From NCBI GenBank assembly GCA_014058105.1, contig JACGCM010001796.1, positions 1,612,001-1,676,000 on the forward strand: a stretch of DNA of 64,000 nucleotides. The letters run 5' to 3'. Every line of letters begins with the position of its first letter. Positions within the stretch are counted from its first letter, which is position 1. The notes beneath the pieces were generated by a model. That model did no database searches. It saw only the letters and a list, made by a program, of their open reading frames with translations, and had not been told where the DNA came from. Below are positions 1 through 11,000 of this stretch, one piece after another. Source of the stretch: Kingdonia uniflora (Eukaryota; Streptophyta; Magnoliopsida; Ranunculales; Circaeasteraceae). A program made the translations under genes and the position numbers.

Positions 1-2090
1 ATATATTAATTAAGAAAAACATATAATAGTATAATAAAATATAACTAACAAACTATATGCCAAGTAGCAAACTATATGCAACTAACATACAGTTGGTTTC
101 GGGAGAGTTGTTTAAATGTAGGTGTTTCATATTTTAGATTGAGTATCTTGTTTCTCGTATCTTCTATCTTAATCTCATTGAGAAGCTTATATTTTTCGTA
201 ATTATATCATATATTAATATCGTATAATAGATTCAACAATTATTTACTATATATTTTTTTTTTGCATGATATAAGTGTATATTCGCCCAATATTTTCCTT
301 GTTTGTGTTCTCTATTGTGCTTCATTTGGTTTTTCGCATCTGCGTCAAGTCGCATTTAAGAGGTTGTGATGAAGATGCGATGCGAGTCCAGGTTGCATAA
401 TTCTCATCTATCGCATATGCAAGCGCATCTGTCGCATCAGACTACTTTGGTCGGCCTGCAGACAAAATTTTGCCCAATCTAATCGACTTTATCTTCCTCC
501 AAATCATTCCAAACAAGAGTTTTCATGATACCCTCCAAGTTCTTATCTGCTCCCTTAGGCAAATACAATAGAGAGAAATAACAATATTTATTTCTAGTTC
601 GCAATGTCTCATCAAGGCGTACATACTTAAATACGAATATAGAACTCTGGCCGAGTGTGCTTAACTTCTGTGGCTTTGACATAGTTCATTCCATACTAGC
701 CACAAACCAAGGCTCTTACTTGGGGAGAGAAGCATCCGCCAACCGGGTTGCATGCAAGCCTATTCATTTGCAGTCAGACCAATAGTTTGAACCCTTTCCA
801 ACACATGACACAACTGATGTTTCTGGAAGGTATTTTAGAGAACGTATTATCTCCAAGAATGAAGAAATATGTACCACCACACCATTTGAATTTCACATGT
901 TCATTTGTATTGCAAGAAGAACAAGTAACCGACATTGATTGCCGATTAATTACCCGTGCGCTTCACGGAATTGGTTGAACCTTTTTTAGAGTCACCCCGT
1001 GAAACATTCAGTAGGCATGAATGCTCTCAATGAGCTTATTGTTGGTAGGTGGGGAAAGGCATGGAGGGGGGTACAGAGCGCATAATTCCTGAAAATGGAG
1101 AATAATAGATAGTACAAGCCAGATGTTATTTGTGAGAGCTGAGATTATTTTATTTTGCAAGCAGAAAGAGATTTTGTTCATAAATAACTTTCTATGGTCC
1201 CTTGGGTCTCATTACTGTACCTTCCGAACGACGATGTTGGTGATGAAATATATATAACTTGCAAGATATAATTGGTGTATTTGATATTTACATTACAGGA
1301 AACCCTGCACTCTCAGAGAAGCAGAAAAGTACCAAGTGTCTGTAATGGTTTGTTGTTGTGGCGTGGTAGGTGTGTACAGCCATTACAAGCTAATCTGGGG
1401 ATTTGGTGTTAACTCTGAAGTACATATTGAAGTGTAAAGTTATTTCCTTTCAGGTTTCCGTAAATTTATTATCTTGCTGAAACTCCTTTCGGAATTTATC
1501 TTAATTTATTTATTGTCAAATGCTTTGGCGTGTGTACATATAATTACGCCTTGATTAAATTGCAAAGCAATTGAGTTGAGATATTATACCTACTGACTCC
1601 ACTGTTGTACATGTTTCAGATTGTGCCTTTAAGGAGTATCAGACATTTATATGGCGTGGAGAGGCATATGATGCACGTTCATCGGTTGAGAGCAGACTTC
1701 TTCAGAAGTTTTTATTAAACTGAAATACTAGAATTTGGTTTTCTTTTTGACTATTGGGTTTTAATATCGTACGCTGATGTTCGGATTATGTTTGATTTGG
1801 TATATTATCAAGTTAATTGCATCTTTATATTGTTTGATTATGCTGTATTTAGGGGCACGACCGATATCTACCCGTAGACGACGAGTGATACAAGAATTGT
1901 TTGTTTCAAAGAGATTGAGAATAATGAGGGATACAGTTGGGTTGAAATTAGTCCACAAATGATGGGAGTTTAGTAGAATGAATGTCAACCTTTGGTTAGT
2001 TTTCTAAAAGAGATGGACGACACCGGGTGTTTAGGGAGAGACTAAGCTTAAAAAGGGTAGAGTTGTGAGATTTGTTGGGGGAATTTTATC
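1..2090. other. AT-rich stretch without a recognisable gene
   Basis: Short open frames exist on both strands but none has a family signature, and they are interrupted every few dozen codons. Around 320-460 the hexamer TCGCAT and its complement ATGCGA recur many times within about 140 bases, which looks like decayed repeat DNA. I see no tRNA, rRNA or transposase motif. Confidence 0.5.
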
Positions 2091-2914
2091 TCTTTGGGGA
2101 GAAGAAAGGAAGGATTGATTTTCTCTCTCTCGCCCTCTCCGTTCACTGCTCGTTTCCCTGAATGCTTCACCAGTGTTCAGGGGGTCTCATCTTTGGTAAT
2201 TAGTCTCTCTCTTTCTCTCCCTAAAGTTTTGTTATGTTAAAATATTGAATGATCACAATTTTGCGCTAGGGTCAAGTTGTATATCATGTGTTTGAAAGGG
2301 GGGATTTTCGAAGGGTAACGACTAAAGACAATGAAACATATGACATTTTTCGTGACATTGTTCCCCATTTTTACGACTTTTTCTCTTTCTAGGGTCGAGT
2401 TATATATTTTGCATTGGAATGGATGGTATAAAATGAGGATACTCGAACAATGAAAGAACGTCTTTTGTGACATTGTTCCCTACTTTCGCAAATATTTTGC
2501 TAGGATCAAGTTGTATATTAGTGTGCAGAGGGTTAGGTTAAGAACAATGAAACACAGACAGACCATCTTTGGTGACATTTTCACAATGTTTTTGCTAGGG
2601 TCTAGTTAAAAAACGTCGTATTTTAAACTTCGACTCTTTGCAGGAATTCGTGGCGATCTTGGAGCGGAGATGCGGGGGTCATAGGTTTGCTCTTTGATCT
2701 CTATATTCTTTCGACTTATTGGAAAGATTCCCCGCAACTTGAGATTTTATTTTAGTTTTTTTGCAGAATTTTGCAGGAGTTTGATTATTATTAGGTTGCA
2801 GATTGTAATGGCGAATTTCTCCGAGAAAAATCATTCCGAAGAGTTACGCTAAGAAAAAAATATATAAAAAAAAAGTTCTTGCCAAAGGCATGCATTCCCC
2901 CCATTCTCAGTTGC
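2091..2914 (+). promoter_or_regulatory. Probable promoter-proximal leader and 5'UTR intron of the PI4K gamma gene
   Basis: A CT-rich tract at about 2115-2220 resembles a plant 5'UTR. A possible donor (TTTGGTAATT, near 2195) and later acceptors (TTTGCAG before 2643 and TTTTTTTGCAG at about 2766) suggest one or two leader introns, with a small non-coding exon near 2643-2684. The putative intron holds the degenerate tandem repeats listed separately. A short out-of-frame ATG near 2889 precedes the main start and could act as an upstream ORF. All of this is inference from splice-like motifs; transcript data would decide. Confidence 0.35.
2254..2612. repeat. Degenerate tandem repeat, about 110-125 bp per unit, three and a bit copies
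   Basis: Each unit begins with a GCTAGGGTCAAGTTGTATAT-like block (near 2266, 2388, 2498 and a partial at 2593), continues with an ACAATGAAA block and ends with GTGACATTGTTCCC. Units have drifted by substitutions and small indels. They lie in the presumed leader intron upstream of the PI4K gamma reading frame. Confidence 0.7.
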
Positions 2915-2929
2915 ATGAAAATATCTTCA

Positions 2930-4642
2930 ATGGCCGTAACCATCGATCGTCACCATGGGTTCAAGCAGTTTGTTCAACCTCAAAGATGCAAACTCCGGTC
3001 CTCTACTCGAAGACATTCGTCGTTATTTGAACTTGATGCAACAAAACTCGCACATTCTTTAAAACAAGTCGTGGACGTAGCTAATATCCACCGTAGCTTC
3101 TCCACGCCTTGTTTATCAATATTAGCTAACAAACTGGAGGATGACGGCGATAATAGGCCTAGGGTTGAGGTTGTTGGAGGCCGTGGAGCACCGGGAATAC
3201 GTGCACTTATTGTTGAGGCTGCTATAGCTATGGCGTCCGGGATTGACCCGGTTCCAGTGTCTTCGGGGCTCGGTGGGACTTATTATTTATGTAGTCGAAA
3301 CGGGGACAAGATTGCGGCCGTCAAGCCCATCGACGAGGAGCCACTTGCTTTGAATAACCCTAAGGGGTATGCCGGTAGACTTATAGGTCAACCGGGGTTG
3401 AGACGTTCCGTTAGGGTTGGTGAGACCGGTGTTCGAGAGGTGGCCGCTTTTCTCCTAGACCATGAAGGATTCGCTGGGGTCCCTCCTACGGCCCTTGTTA
3501 AAATATCCAATGTCAAGTTCCATGTCAATGAGTCGACACCGACGGATGCACCCTCACATAAGATTGCTTCTCTTCAACGGTTTGTGGCACATGACTTTGA
3601 CGCTTGTGATTTAGGCTCGTCGGGCTTCTCCGTTACCTCTGTTCACCGCATCGGCATTCTCGACGTAAGACTACTTAACCTCGATAGGCATGCAGGGAAC
3701 ATTTTGGTGAAAAAAGATGGACGTAGTAGTGGTGGTTACGGCGTTTACGATGAAAGCTACGTTACTGGGGCGGCCGAACTTGTGCCGATAGACCATGGGT
3801 TATGCCTACCTGAGATGCTCGACGACCCATACTTTGAATGGCTCCACTGGCCACAAGCCTTCGTGCCCTTCTCCGAATCAGAAGCTGAGTATATATGCCG
3901 GCTCGACCATAAGAAGGACGCAAAGCTCTTACGAGCGGAGTTGCCCTCATTGAGAGAGAATTCGATCCGAATTCTCACCATATGCACCATTTTCTTAAAA
4001 CAAGCAGCTGATAGCGGTCTCTGTCTCGCAGACATCGGAGACATGATGACCAGAGAGTTTTGCGGTACCGAACAAGGTCCCAGTGTTCTCGAGACCCTTT
4101 GTGCTAAAGCTAAAGCTATAATGATCTCGAGCAATACAATTGAGCATCAACTAAGCAAGCGAAACAACAACAACAACGAAGAAGACGTCGTTGAGAACAT
4201 GTTCCAGTTCGACATCGAGACTGAAGAGAGTCGACCCAAAGCAGACATACTCGATCTCCCTCGAATCCTGCAAAGCCGTTCCGATTTAAGTAAGCCACCA
4301 AAGATACCTACTAGACTCACAGCTTCCCGATCAACAAGCAGAGTTCAAAACAATGTGTTGTCTGCACTAAACGAAGATGATTACACCAACGAAAACGGAG
4401 ATAACAACGATGATAACGACGAAGACAGTGAGAACGACAATGTGAAAAGCTTAATGAAGAGTATGAGTTTTTCAACGACAAACCACAATAGTAACAAAAA
4501 AGGCGGGATATCGTTTAAGAGAATGAACGAAGAGGACTGGGAATTGTTCTTGGATTGTTTTGAAAAGCTTTTGCCCAAAGCATTTGAAGGTAGAAAGAGC
4601 ATGGGATTGAAGCAAAGGTTAGGAACTTCATGCAAATTTTGA
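2930..4642 (+). CDS. PI4KG1: Phosphatidylinositol 4-kinase gamma (type II PI4K-like), single exon
   Basis: Member of the plant PI4K gamma family, which carries a PI3/PI4-kinase-type catalytic fold; some members act as protein kinases rather than lipid kinases. The intronless frame gives about 571 residues from the ATG at 2930 (MAVTIDRHHG), the start I prefer; an in-frame ATG at 2915 would add five residues. Visible landmarks: the glycine-rich nucleotide loop GLGGTYYL followed by the lysine segment KIAAVKP, the catalytic loop RLLNLDRHAGNIL, and the activation-loop start PIDHGLCLPE (DHG in place of DFG, as is usual in this family). No ubiquitin-like repeats precede the kinase domain, which fits the gamma 1/8 type. 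The C-terminal third is Asn/Asp/Glu-rich and probably disordered, ending in a conserved EEDWELFLDCFEKLLP helix. It is tail-to-tail with DPE2, 394 bp apart. The family is certain; the subgroup symbol rests partly on the neighbouring gene. Confidence 0.93.
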   Translation: MAVTIDRHHGFKQFVQPQRCKLRSSTRRHSSLFELDATKLAHSLKQVVDVANIHRSFSTPCLSILANKLEDDGDNRPRVEVVGGRGAPGIRALIVEAAIAMASGIDPVPVSSGLGGTYYLCSRNGDKIAAVKPIDEEPLALNNPKGYAGRLIGQPGLRRSVRVGETGVREVAAFLLDHEGFAGVPPTALVKISNVKFHVNESTPTDAPSHKIASLQRFVAHDFDACDLGSSGFSVTSVHRIGILDVRLLNLDRHAGNILVKKDGRSSGGYGVYDESYVTGAAELVPIDHGLCLPEMLDDPYFEWLHWPQAFVPFSESEAEYICRLDHKKDAKLLRAELPSLRENSIRILTICTIFLKQAADSGLCLADIGDMMTREFCGTEQGPSVLETLCAKAKAIMISSNTIEHQLSKRNNNNNEEDVVENMFQFDIETEESRPKADILDLPRILQSRSDLSKPPKIPTRLTASRSTSRVQNNVLSALNEDDYTNENGDNNDDNDEDSENDNVKSLMKSMSFSTTNHNSNKKGGISFKRMNEEDWELFLDCFEKLLPKAFEGRKSMGLKQRLGTSCKF

Positions 4643-4666
4643 AGAAAGCTCGACAACGAGCGAAAA

Positions 4667-4690
4667 ATATATATATATATATATATATAT
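4667..4690. repeat. (AT)n microsatellite in the PI4K gamma 3' region
   Basis: Twelve uninterrupted AT units start 25 bp past the stop codon. They probably lie in the 3'UTR and make a likely length polymorphism. Confidence 0.95.
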
Positions 4691-5036
4691 CGGTGTAGTA
4701 AAACTGTAAATATTAACCTGATAGATAGGTTAAAACCCCAAAGGAGAGAATGGCTGATTTGCCTTCCTTTACATGAAATCTTGCTTATTTTCTTTATTTT
4801 TTTGACAATATGCATATATAATATTTCATACGCTGTTTATTATGCGTGGACGTATTTATTTCCCAGAGCAATGAAAAATAGTACTCATTTTATTTTTAAA
4901 AGTGCTCTATAGTTACATGATATAGAAGGGCAGAAACTAGCCTTATGTGAAATAACTTAAAGAAGAAACTGATTAGAAGTAAATCGGAAAAAATGAAAAT
5001 CTGAGTGAAATGACCCGTGAGTTAAGCAGAAATCCT
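4691..5036. other. Convergent intergenic region between PI4K gamma and DPE2
   Basis: It contains only the 3' ends of two converging transcripts. A+T-rich, with AATAAA-like motifs on both strands; no ORF with family features. Overlapping 3'UTRs are possible in so short a gap. Confidence 0.6.
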
Positions 5037-8000
5037 CTATTTTCCCTTTAACTGAGATGCTTGGTGAAACGATTTTCCATTTCCACCGTTGGCAACTTCA
5101 AACTTCTCTGGGATCAACGCTGCTGAATTTCGATCAGTCTTCTTTATTTCAACTTCCTCGATTAGAGGATGCGATCTCCCACTCTCCTTAATGAGGTTTC
5201 TGATTGTCAGTTTAAGCTCCTTGTCTTGTAACAGAGACTCCATTGTTACGTGTACACCTGGAAAAAATATATATGAAAAGAAAATAAGAAATGGGCAGAA
5301 CTAAGTTAAGTTAATATCCTTCGTCGTAAGTTTATTAGTTAATAATGACTGGAAAATATGGATTGTTGATAACTCCACATATATGATAACGTACGAGAGA
5401 TGGAGAGAGGTCTGTAGTCAAATACAATGAATCAATAGAAGTAATAATTTGAACTTACGAAATCTCCAGTAGTGCTTGGGATTTGTGGGATCATTTATAG
5501 TCTCCTCTGCCGCAGATCGCTTGGTGTATTCTTCTTTCAACGCTAACAAGTCCTGACCATGTCAGATAACACATGTTTTACTAACTAAGTACAAGGAAAA
5601 TGTTTGCTGCTTACAAAGTAAGAAATAGAATGATAACTTTATTTTACGTTCTACCTGAAGAGGGAAAATTGCCCACATTGATGGGGATTCGACATGCTGC
5701 CTTAGCATAAAGTGCGCAATATCGGGAGTACATTGAGATGGTGGTACATCACTGGACCCTACCACAGTTTTATAGAACTGGGATCTTCTTTCCTCGTTTT
5801 CTTCCCACCAAGCACGTATGGGAGAGCAGTCATGGCATGATGGTGCACACACCTGAGAAGTATAGAGGCAACTATGATCATGACCTTACACATTTATTCA
5901 AAAAATCAAATATTAAGGTAGATGGCAATATCATGTTACGATAAAACATTAAACATTGCAATTGGATTGAAGATCCTACAAATTGTGGCGTCATTGACTC
6001 ATTATTGGAAATAAAATTGCTCACAACTCACAAACAACAAAGAATTTCGAAAAGCGAACTCAATAAGCTTTTACTATGCATGACTCAAGTTATTGTAGCA
6101 TTACAGTTAATGCCCAGAAATCCTGAGGCTCGAAAATCTTCTCCGAGACGCTAATTTTGAATTTTGTGGCATTTCGCACCCTAATGTTTTACACATGATT
6201 TCACCCCATTTCAAACAAATCTTAAATGTAGTTGTCAACTAGTGTGGGCCTCAGTATTCAACTGAGATTTGCTAAGAGGATCAAGATATTGATCGAAGTA
6301 TAGTTATGAATATGGATATACCTGGTTTCACCCAATTGAATATGGATGTACCTGGTTTCACCCAATTCCGACCCATTTTAAGTCCTACACTCTATTGGAT
6401 ATGTAGATATAGTGTAAGCAATAAATAATTTACAGCCAAGGGCGCTTACTGTCATATAGTTGTATTGAGAAGGAATTCCAAACTCCAAACCAGGTTCACT
6501 TGGCATGCGTTGAATGCGTAAGCCTATTAGCCCTAACTCTTGCAATACCTGGATTAAAAATCCAAAAACACAATTAACAAACTCTATCCACCACTAATAA
6601 CTAGAGAATTACTTGCATGTTTACAAAGAGAAGTTCACTAATCAAAGTTTTGTAGAGAAACAGAAGTCGCCCAACTTTCTTTTTTACTCAGCGGTGTAAG
6701 TGAAAATTCATGTCTAAAGAACTTACTGGATGAACACAAGCAGGAATCATTCCTAGATCTTCTCCACATGCTAACATGTCCGACGAGTTCAAGAGAGCAG
6801 GCAGAGTCTTCATTGCATTTTTGCTCCACAGCGTCTCTTGTCGGTAGAAATAGTAATCATAGTATAATCTTTTTAGTATATTTTTACTGCATCACAACAC
6901 AATAAAGTTGGGGGAATGTTAGGTCTGAGAATAGATTAAGATATGATATACATTTTGCAATATATATTTAATATCTGAAATATCACCGTCTTAAAGCATA
7001 TATTGAATGCAAGAATATATTGTAACTACGAATTACAACATATTATTAGCTAATGAGTTTATGAACCTTGGTTCTGAGTAAGAAGGGGGAAAGTGACGAG
7101 TAACAAATTTCATTTTCTGGAACAGATAATAGCATAGGAAACAATCTAGGTGATCCAGGAGGATCTAAACACAAAACCTCACCAAAAGAAGACCAAGTCG
7201 TCCGAACGAACCTTGGAGCCATTCAAACGAGATAGAAGAAAAGAAGCCAAAGTCCCCGTCGCCGTTTCAAGGCAAAATTGCCATGCTCGTTCGAACAAGA
7301 CTTGGAGCCGTTCGAACGAGTCAAAGACAAGAAGAAGCATTCCTTTTGCCTCGTTTTCTAGGCTTATTTTGGGAAGTCGTTCGAAGGAGATTTGGAGTCG
7401 TTCGAACGACTCTGGTTTCTAGAAGACCAAACTTGTTGTCTCAGTTTTCAGGCTTATTTTGGGAAATCGTTCGAACGACTTATGGGTCCGTTCGAACGAC
7501 TATCGCGACTACTTCTAAATTAGGTCGTTTTAAGGGCAATTCCGTCATATATTGTAACTAAGAAACTTGTAACCTACTAAAAAGGGCAAGGCTAGGCAAT
7601 ATGGAAGGGGCATCCAAGTTGTAATCTAGAACTTAGGGTTTTGATGAGTAATTCATTGTAATCGATTGAATTGAGCAATAGAAGTTCCTCTTGGGAAATT
7701 ATCCCGTTAAATCTTGTATTGTGTTTAATTCTTCTTACTAGTCTCTAATTCGATTGTGGATTACTAGGTTCCTCGAAACTAGATATTATTTAATGCCCAA
7801 ATACCTTTGATCATCTAGATCTTTGAAACTTGAAGTGTCTTCGAGATTAAAACGAGGATAAAATTTCCTTACATCTTTCGGATCTCTAATAAGAACAATA
7901 TTCTGCAAAACCAACAATGCAAAATACACAACTCAGTATCCACATGAAAAGGCTCAAGAGTATAAATTTGTCCCTTACTAAAAATGAAAGTGGTTAATCC

Positions 8001-11000
8001 AAGTATCATATCTTAAACTAATATCTAATCCCATTTTATTGCTCACCAGAGATTATAAGCTACCCTACCTGTATGAGATCAAAGAGCTCGCACCGTACTT
8101 TATCTTCAGTTTCCACCCACAATGACTTCTCCGCACATGTTTTAAGTTTAGAAACTATCTTTTTCTCTGTGTTGCAATCTTCTTTGAACTACAATAAAGA
8201 ACCAATGCTATTAGTGTAATTATGAAAATAACAAGTGGTACTGTAGTACAGATATAATATGGTTGTTCACAAATAACTCGTGTACGAAATATCAGGAATT
8301 CAAACTGAATCTTTTACAAAATAAACCTACAAGAAAGGAAAAAAGAAAAAACTGATTGAACCATGATAATCACCTCATAGCAGTGTTTATCATATTCATT
8401 CAAAAAGGTAGAAGCAATAATGACCCAAGTGGCTCCAAACTTATCCTGAAACGAAAAAGAATGTGCTTATGATAGGTTGAACTTGAAGAGGTGATGTAAA
8501 TTCACAAGGAAAAACATATAATTAACCATAAAGAAATTACTTAAACCTGCAAATGTTCTTGTCGAATATATGGACGACTCAAACGATCAAAGTCCCAGAC
8601 TCCTTCCTTCTCAAGCTCTTCCTAAAAGAAAACAATAGCAGTATATCTCTTAAAGATGGGTGGGAATTGCACAATAGCTAACTAAGTACAGCCCTTGCTT
8701 TTACAGAGATTAAAAAAAAAAAAAAAAAAAAGGTGTACCTGACTTAAAGGAATAGATGGCCTAAATTTGCCAACTAGACCTGTGATAGCATGTTCAGGAA
8801 GCTCCCATATTCTGAAGAAGCCTAAAACATGATCTATCCTATATGCAGTGAAGTATTTACCCATCTGTGAACACGATAGATAAATGTCATTACCAGAGAA
8901 AGATTAGAATAAATAACAAAAATTTAACATCACAACTAGAATAAGTGATAGGATTTATGGCATTTACAGATAATTGGTATTAAGGCTGTTTGGTTCATGG
9001 ATAATAAAATATGATTTCCAGAAAAATCAATTTACTGGTGTTTAATTTCCGAGGAAAAGAAATATATTTGGGTTATTTTCCACATTTGCTTAAAATTGGA
9101 TGAAAGCAAAATTTATTTTGCACTTTTTTCATGACCATTTTTCAAAAGAGCTTTTGCTTCAGGAGAGTATAGTTTCGAATTATTAATTTCGATATATCAA
9201 GCATTATTGTGGCAATATTATGAACCACGGATACAAAAATTCCAAATGCAGATTGAGAAGAGAAACCTGTGTCAAACGAGAGCGCCACCAAGCATAATTG
9301 TCTTTTGACATTTCCTCCCAATTATAAGTTGGAAAATCCCAATTTTGTCCATTTTTATCAAAATAATCTGGGGGTGCCCCCGTCGCCGTGTCCATGCGAA
9401 ACAAATTAGGATAAACCCAGGTATCAACACTATTCCTGCCCACGCCAATTGGTAGATCTCCCTTCAAGACCACTCTTTTCTTTCTCGCGTATGTCGCTGC
9501 TTCTAACAACTGCCACAGTAGGTTTAAATATCACAAAAGGTATGACAGTGAAAAATTGTGCTAGCAAGACTTAACCATAAAGAGAAGGTTCGGAGGTTCA
9601 ATATTAGAGTAAAATATTGGTTCTTGGAGAAAACTGATATATTGGTAGACTTATCGTTTCATTTCAGGATTTATTATGTATCGCATGAGTAGTATTGTAC
9701 ATGTGATTTTTTTTGTTTGTAAAATTTGAAGTATACATGTAACAAACCACTCTACCACCGATATTTTCCTTATTTAACAAACCCTGTCAATATGAGGTTT
9801 TAGCTGAAAACCTAAGCGTCACATACAGTGAGATCCCTACTTATGATTCTTAATCTGGACGTTATCCTAGTCAACACATCACCAAAATACCTGGTGCAAC
9901 CATCACATTTACAAGGTCAAGCGCCTTTTGAGTATATCCCCTCAGGGTATCACCATAAAGGTCAAAATCCCGACAAACATGCCAATATTGTTGAAGCAAT
10001 GAACTTGGCAAAAAACTAGCATAACTAGATTCTAGATAAATACTATGTATCCCGAAGCTAGACATAGTTACCCTGATAAACTAGCGTAACTAGAAATAGA
10101 AATGGTCACATCCAATGGCGGACCACATTCAGCCAAAGGTGGGCAGTTGCTCCCCTGAGATTTAAAAGACTTGATTTAAGGTATTAACACCTTAATTAGT
10201 TCTTCCAATTAAGTTAAGTTTGAGAATTTGATTTTTTTGTTGTTGCTAATTTTAGGATTCATGGAGATTTCTTTTATTTCTAATTTTTTGGTCCATTTGC
10301 ATTTTTGTACACACAAAAATTCTCCCCTGCCCCCTAGTCTAACAACAGACGAGATCCGCCTATGCACGGGCATATTTGAAAACGTGCATACTTTCTTATA
10401 TGAGGATAGTACGCTGGGATACCCCATAATATGTGAAGAAAATAAATAAGATAAGAGGACATTTGAAACCATGCATAAAGGACTGCCTTCACTTACTTGT
10501 AGTTGTAAATGAAACTGAATATAATAGTGGAAGCAAATAATGTCATAGTGCACACTATCCTTTGAAACAAGCTTCTCAAGCTGAAAGAAGAAGAGAAACG
10601 ACATAAGAAAATGCCAAAAAGTACGGTTTTTAACAGGGACATATTTGCATATGCCTTCAGAGACTGCTAAACACCGAGTCTTGCAGGCGATGCTCGTAGA
10701 CTGTCATAGAGATACACGTAAATAACTTATGCTGTGGTTCTCGTCGACAATAGAGCCGAAAAATCACAAATCTTGACTCCAAAAACTTTTCAATTTAATA
10801 ACCAGTGTGATTAATAAACAAATGAAAGTAAAGTACCTTATCTTCTGAATAATGAGAAAAGCGCCCCCACTGGCTATGATCCGATGTTTCAAAAAAGTCT
10901 CTCAAGAAACAGAATGCCGCATAGGGTTTTAACCACTCCTAAAAATCATAAAGTATGAGAAAGTAGGTTGAAGAAGTTAATATACCTCAAAAACCATATT

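Noticed and set aside
748..978. 76-codon frame near the window start
   Set aside because: No signature, no splice or conservation evidence; chance frame in AT-rich DNA.
3757..4301. Minus-strand open frames opposite the PI4K gamma gene (also 4381-4815)
   Set aside because: They lie wholly or mostly antisense to a clear coding exon and have no family features; coding shadows.
8711..8731. Long A run beside the exon 13 donor of DPE2
   Set aside because: It becomes a U-rich tract just inside the intron, which is normal for plant introns; no special feature needed.
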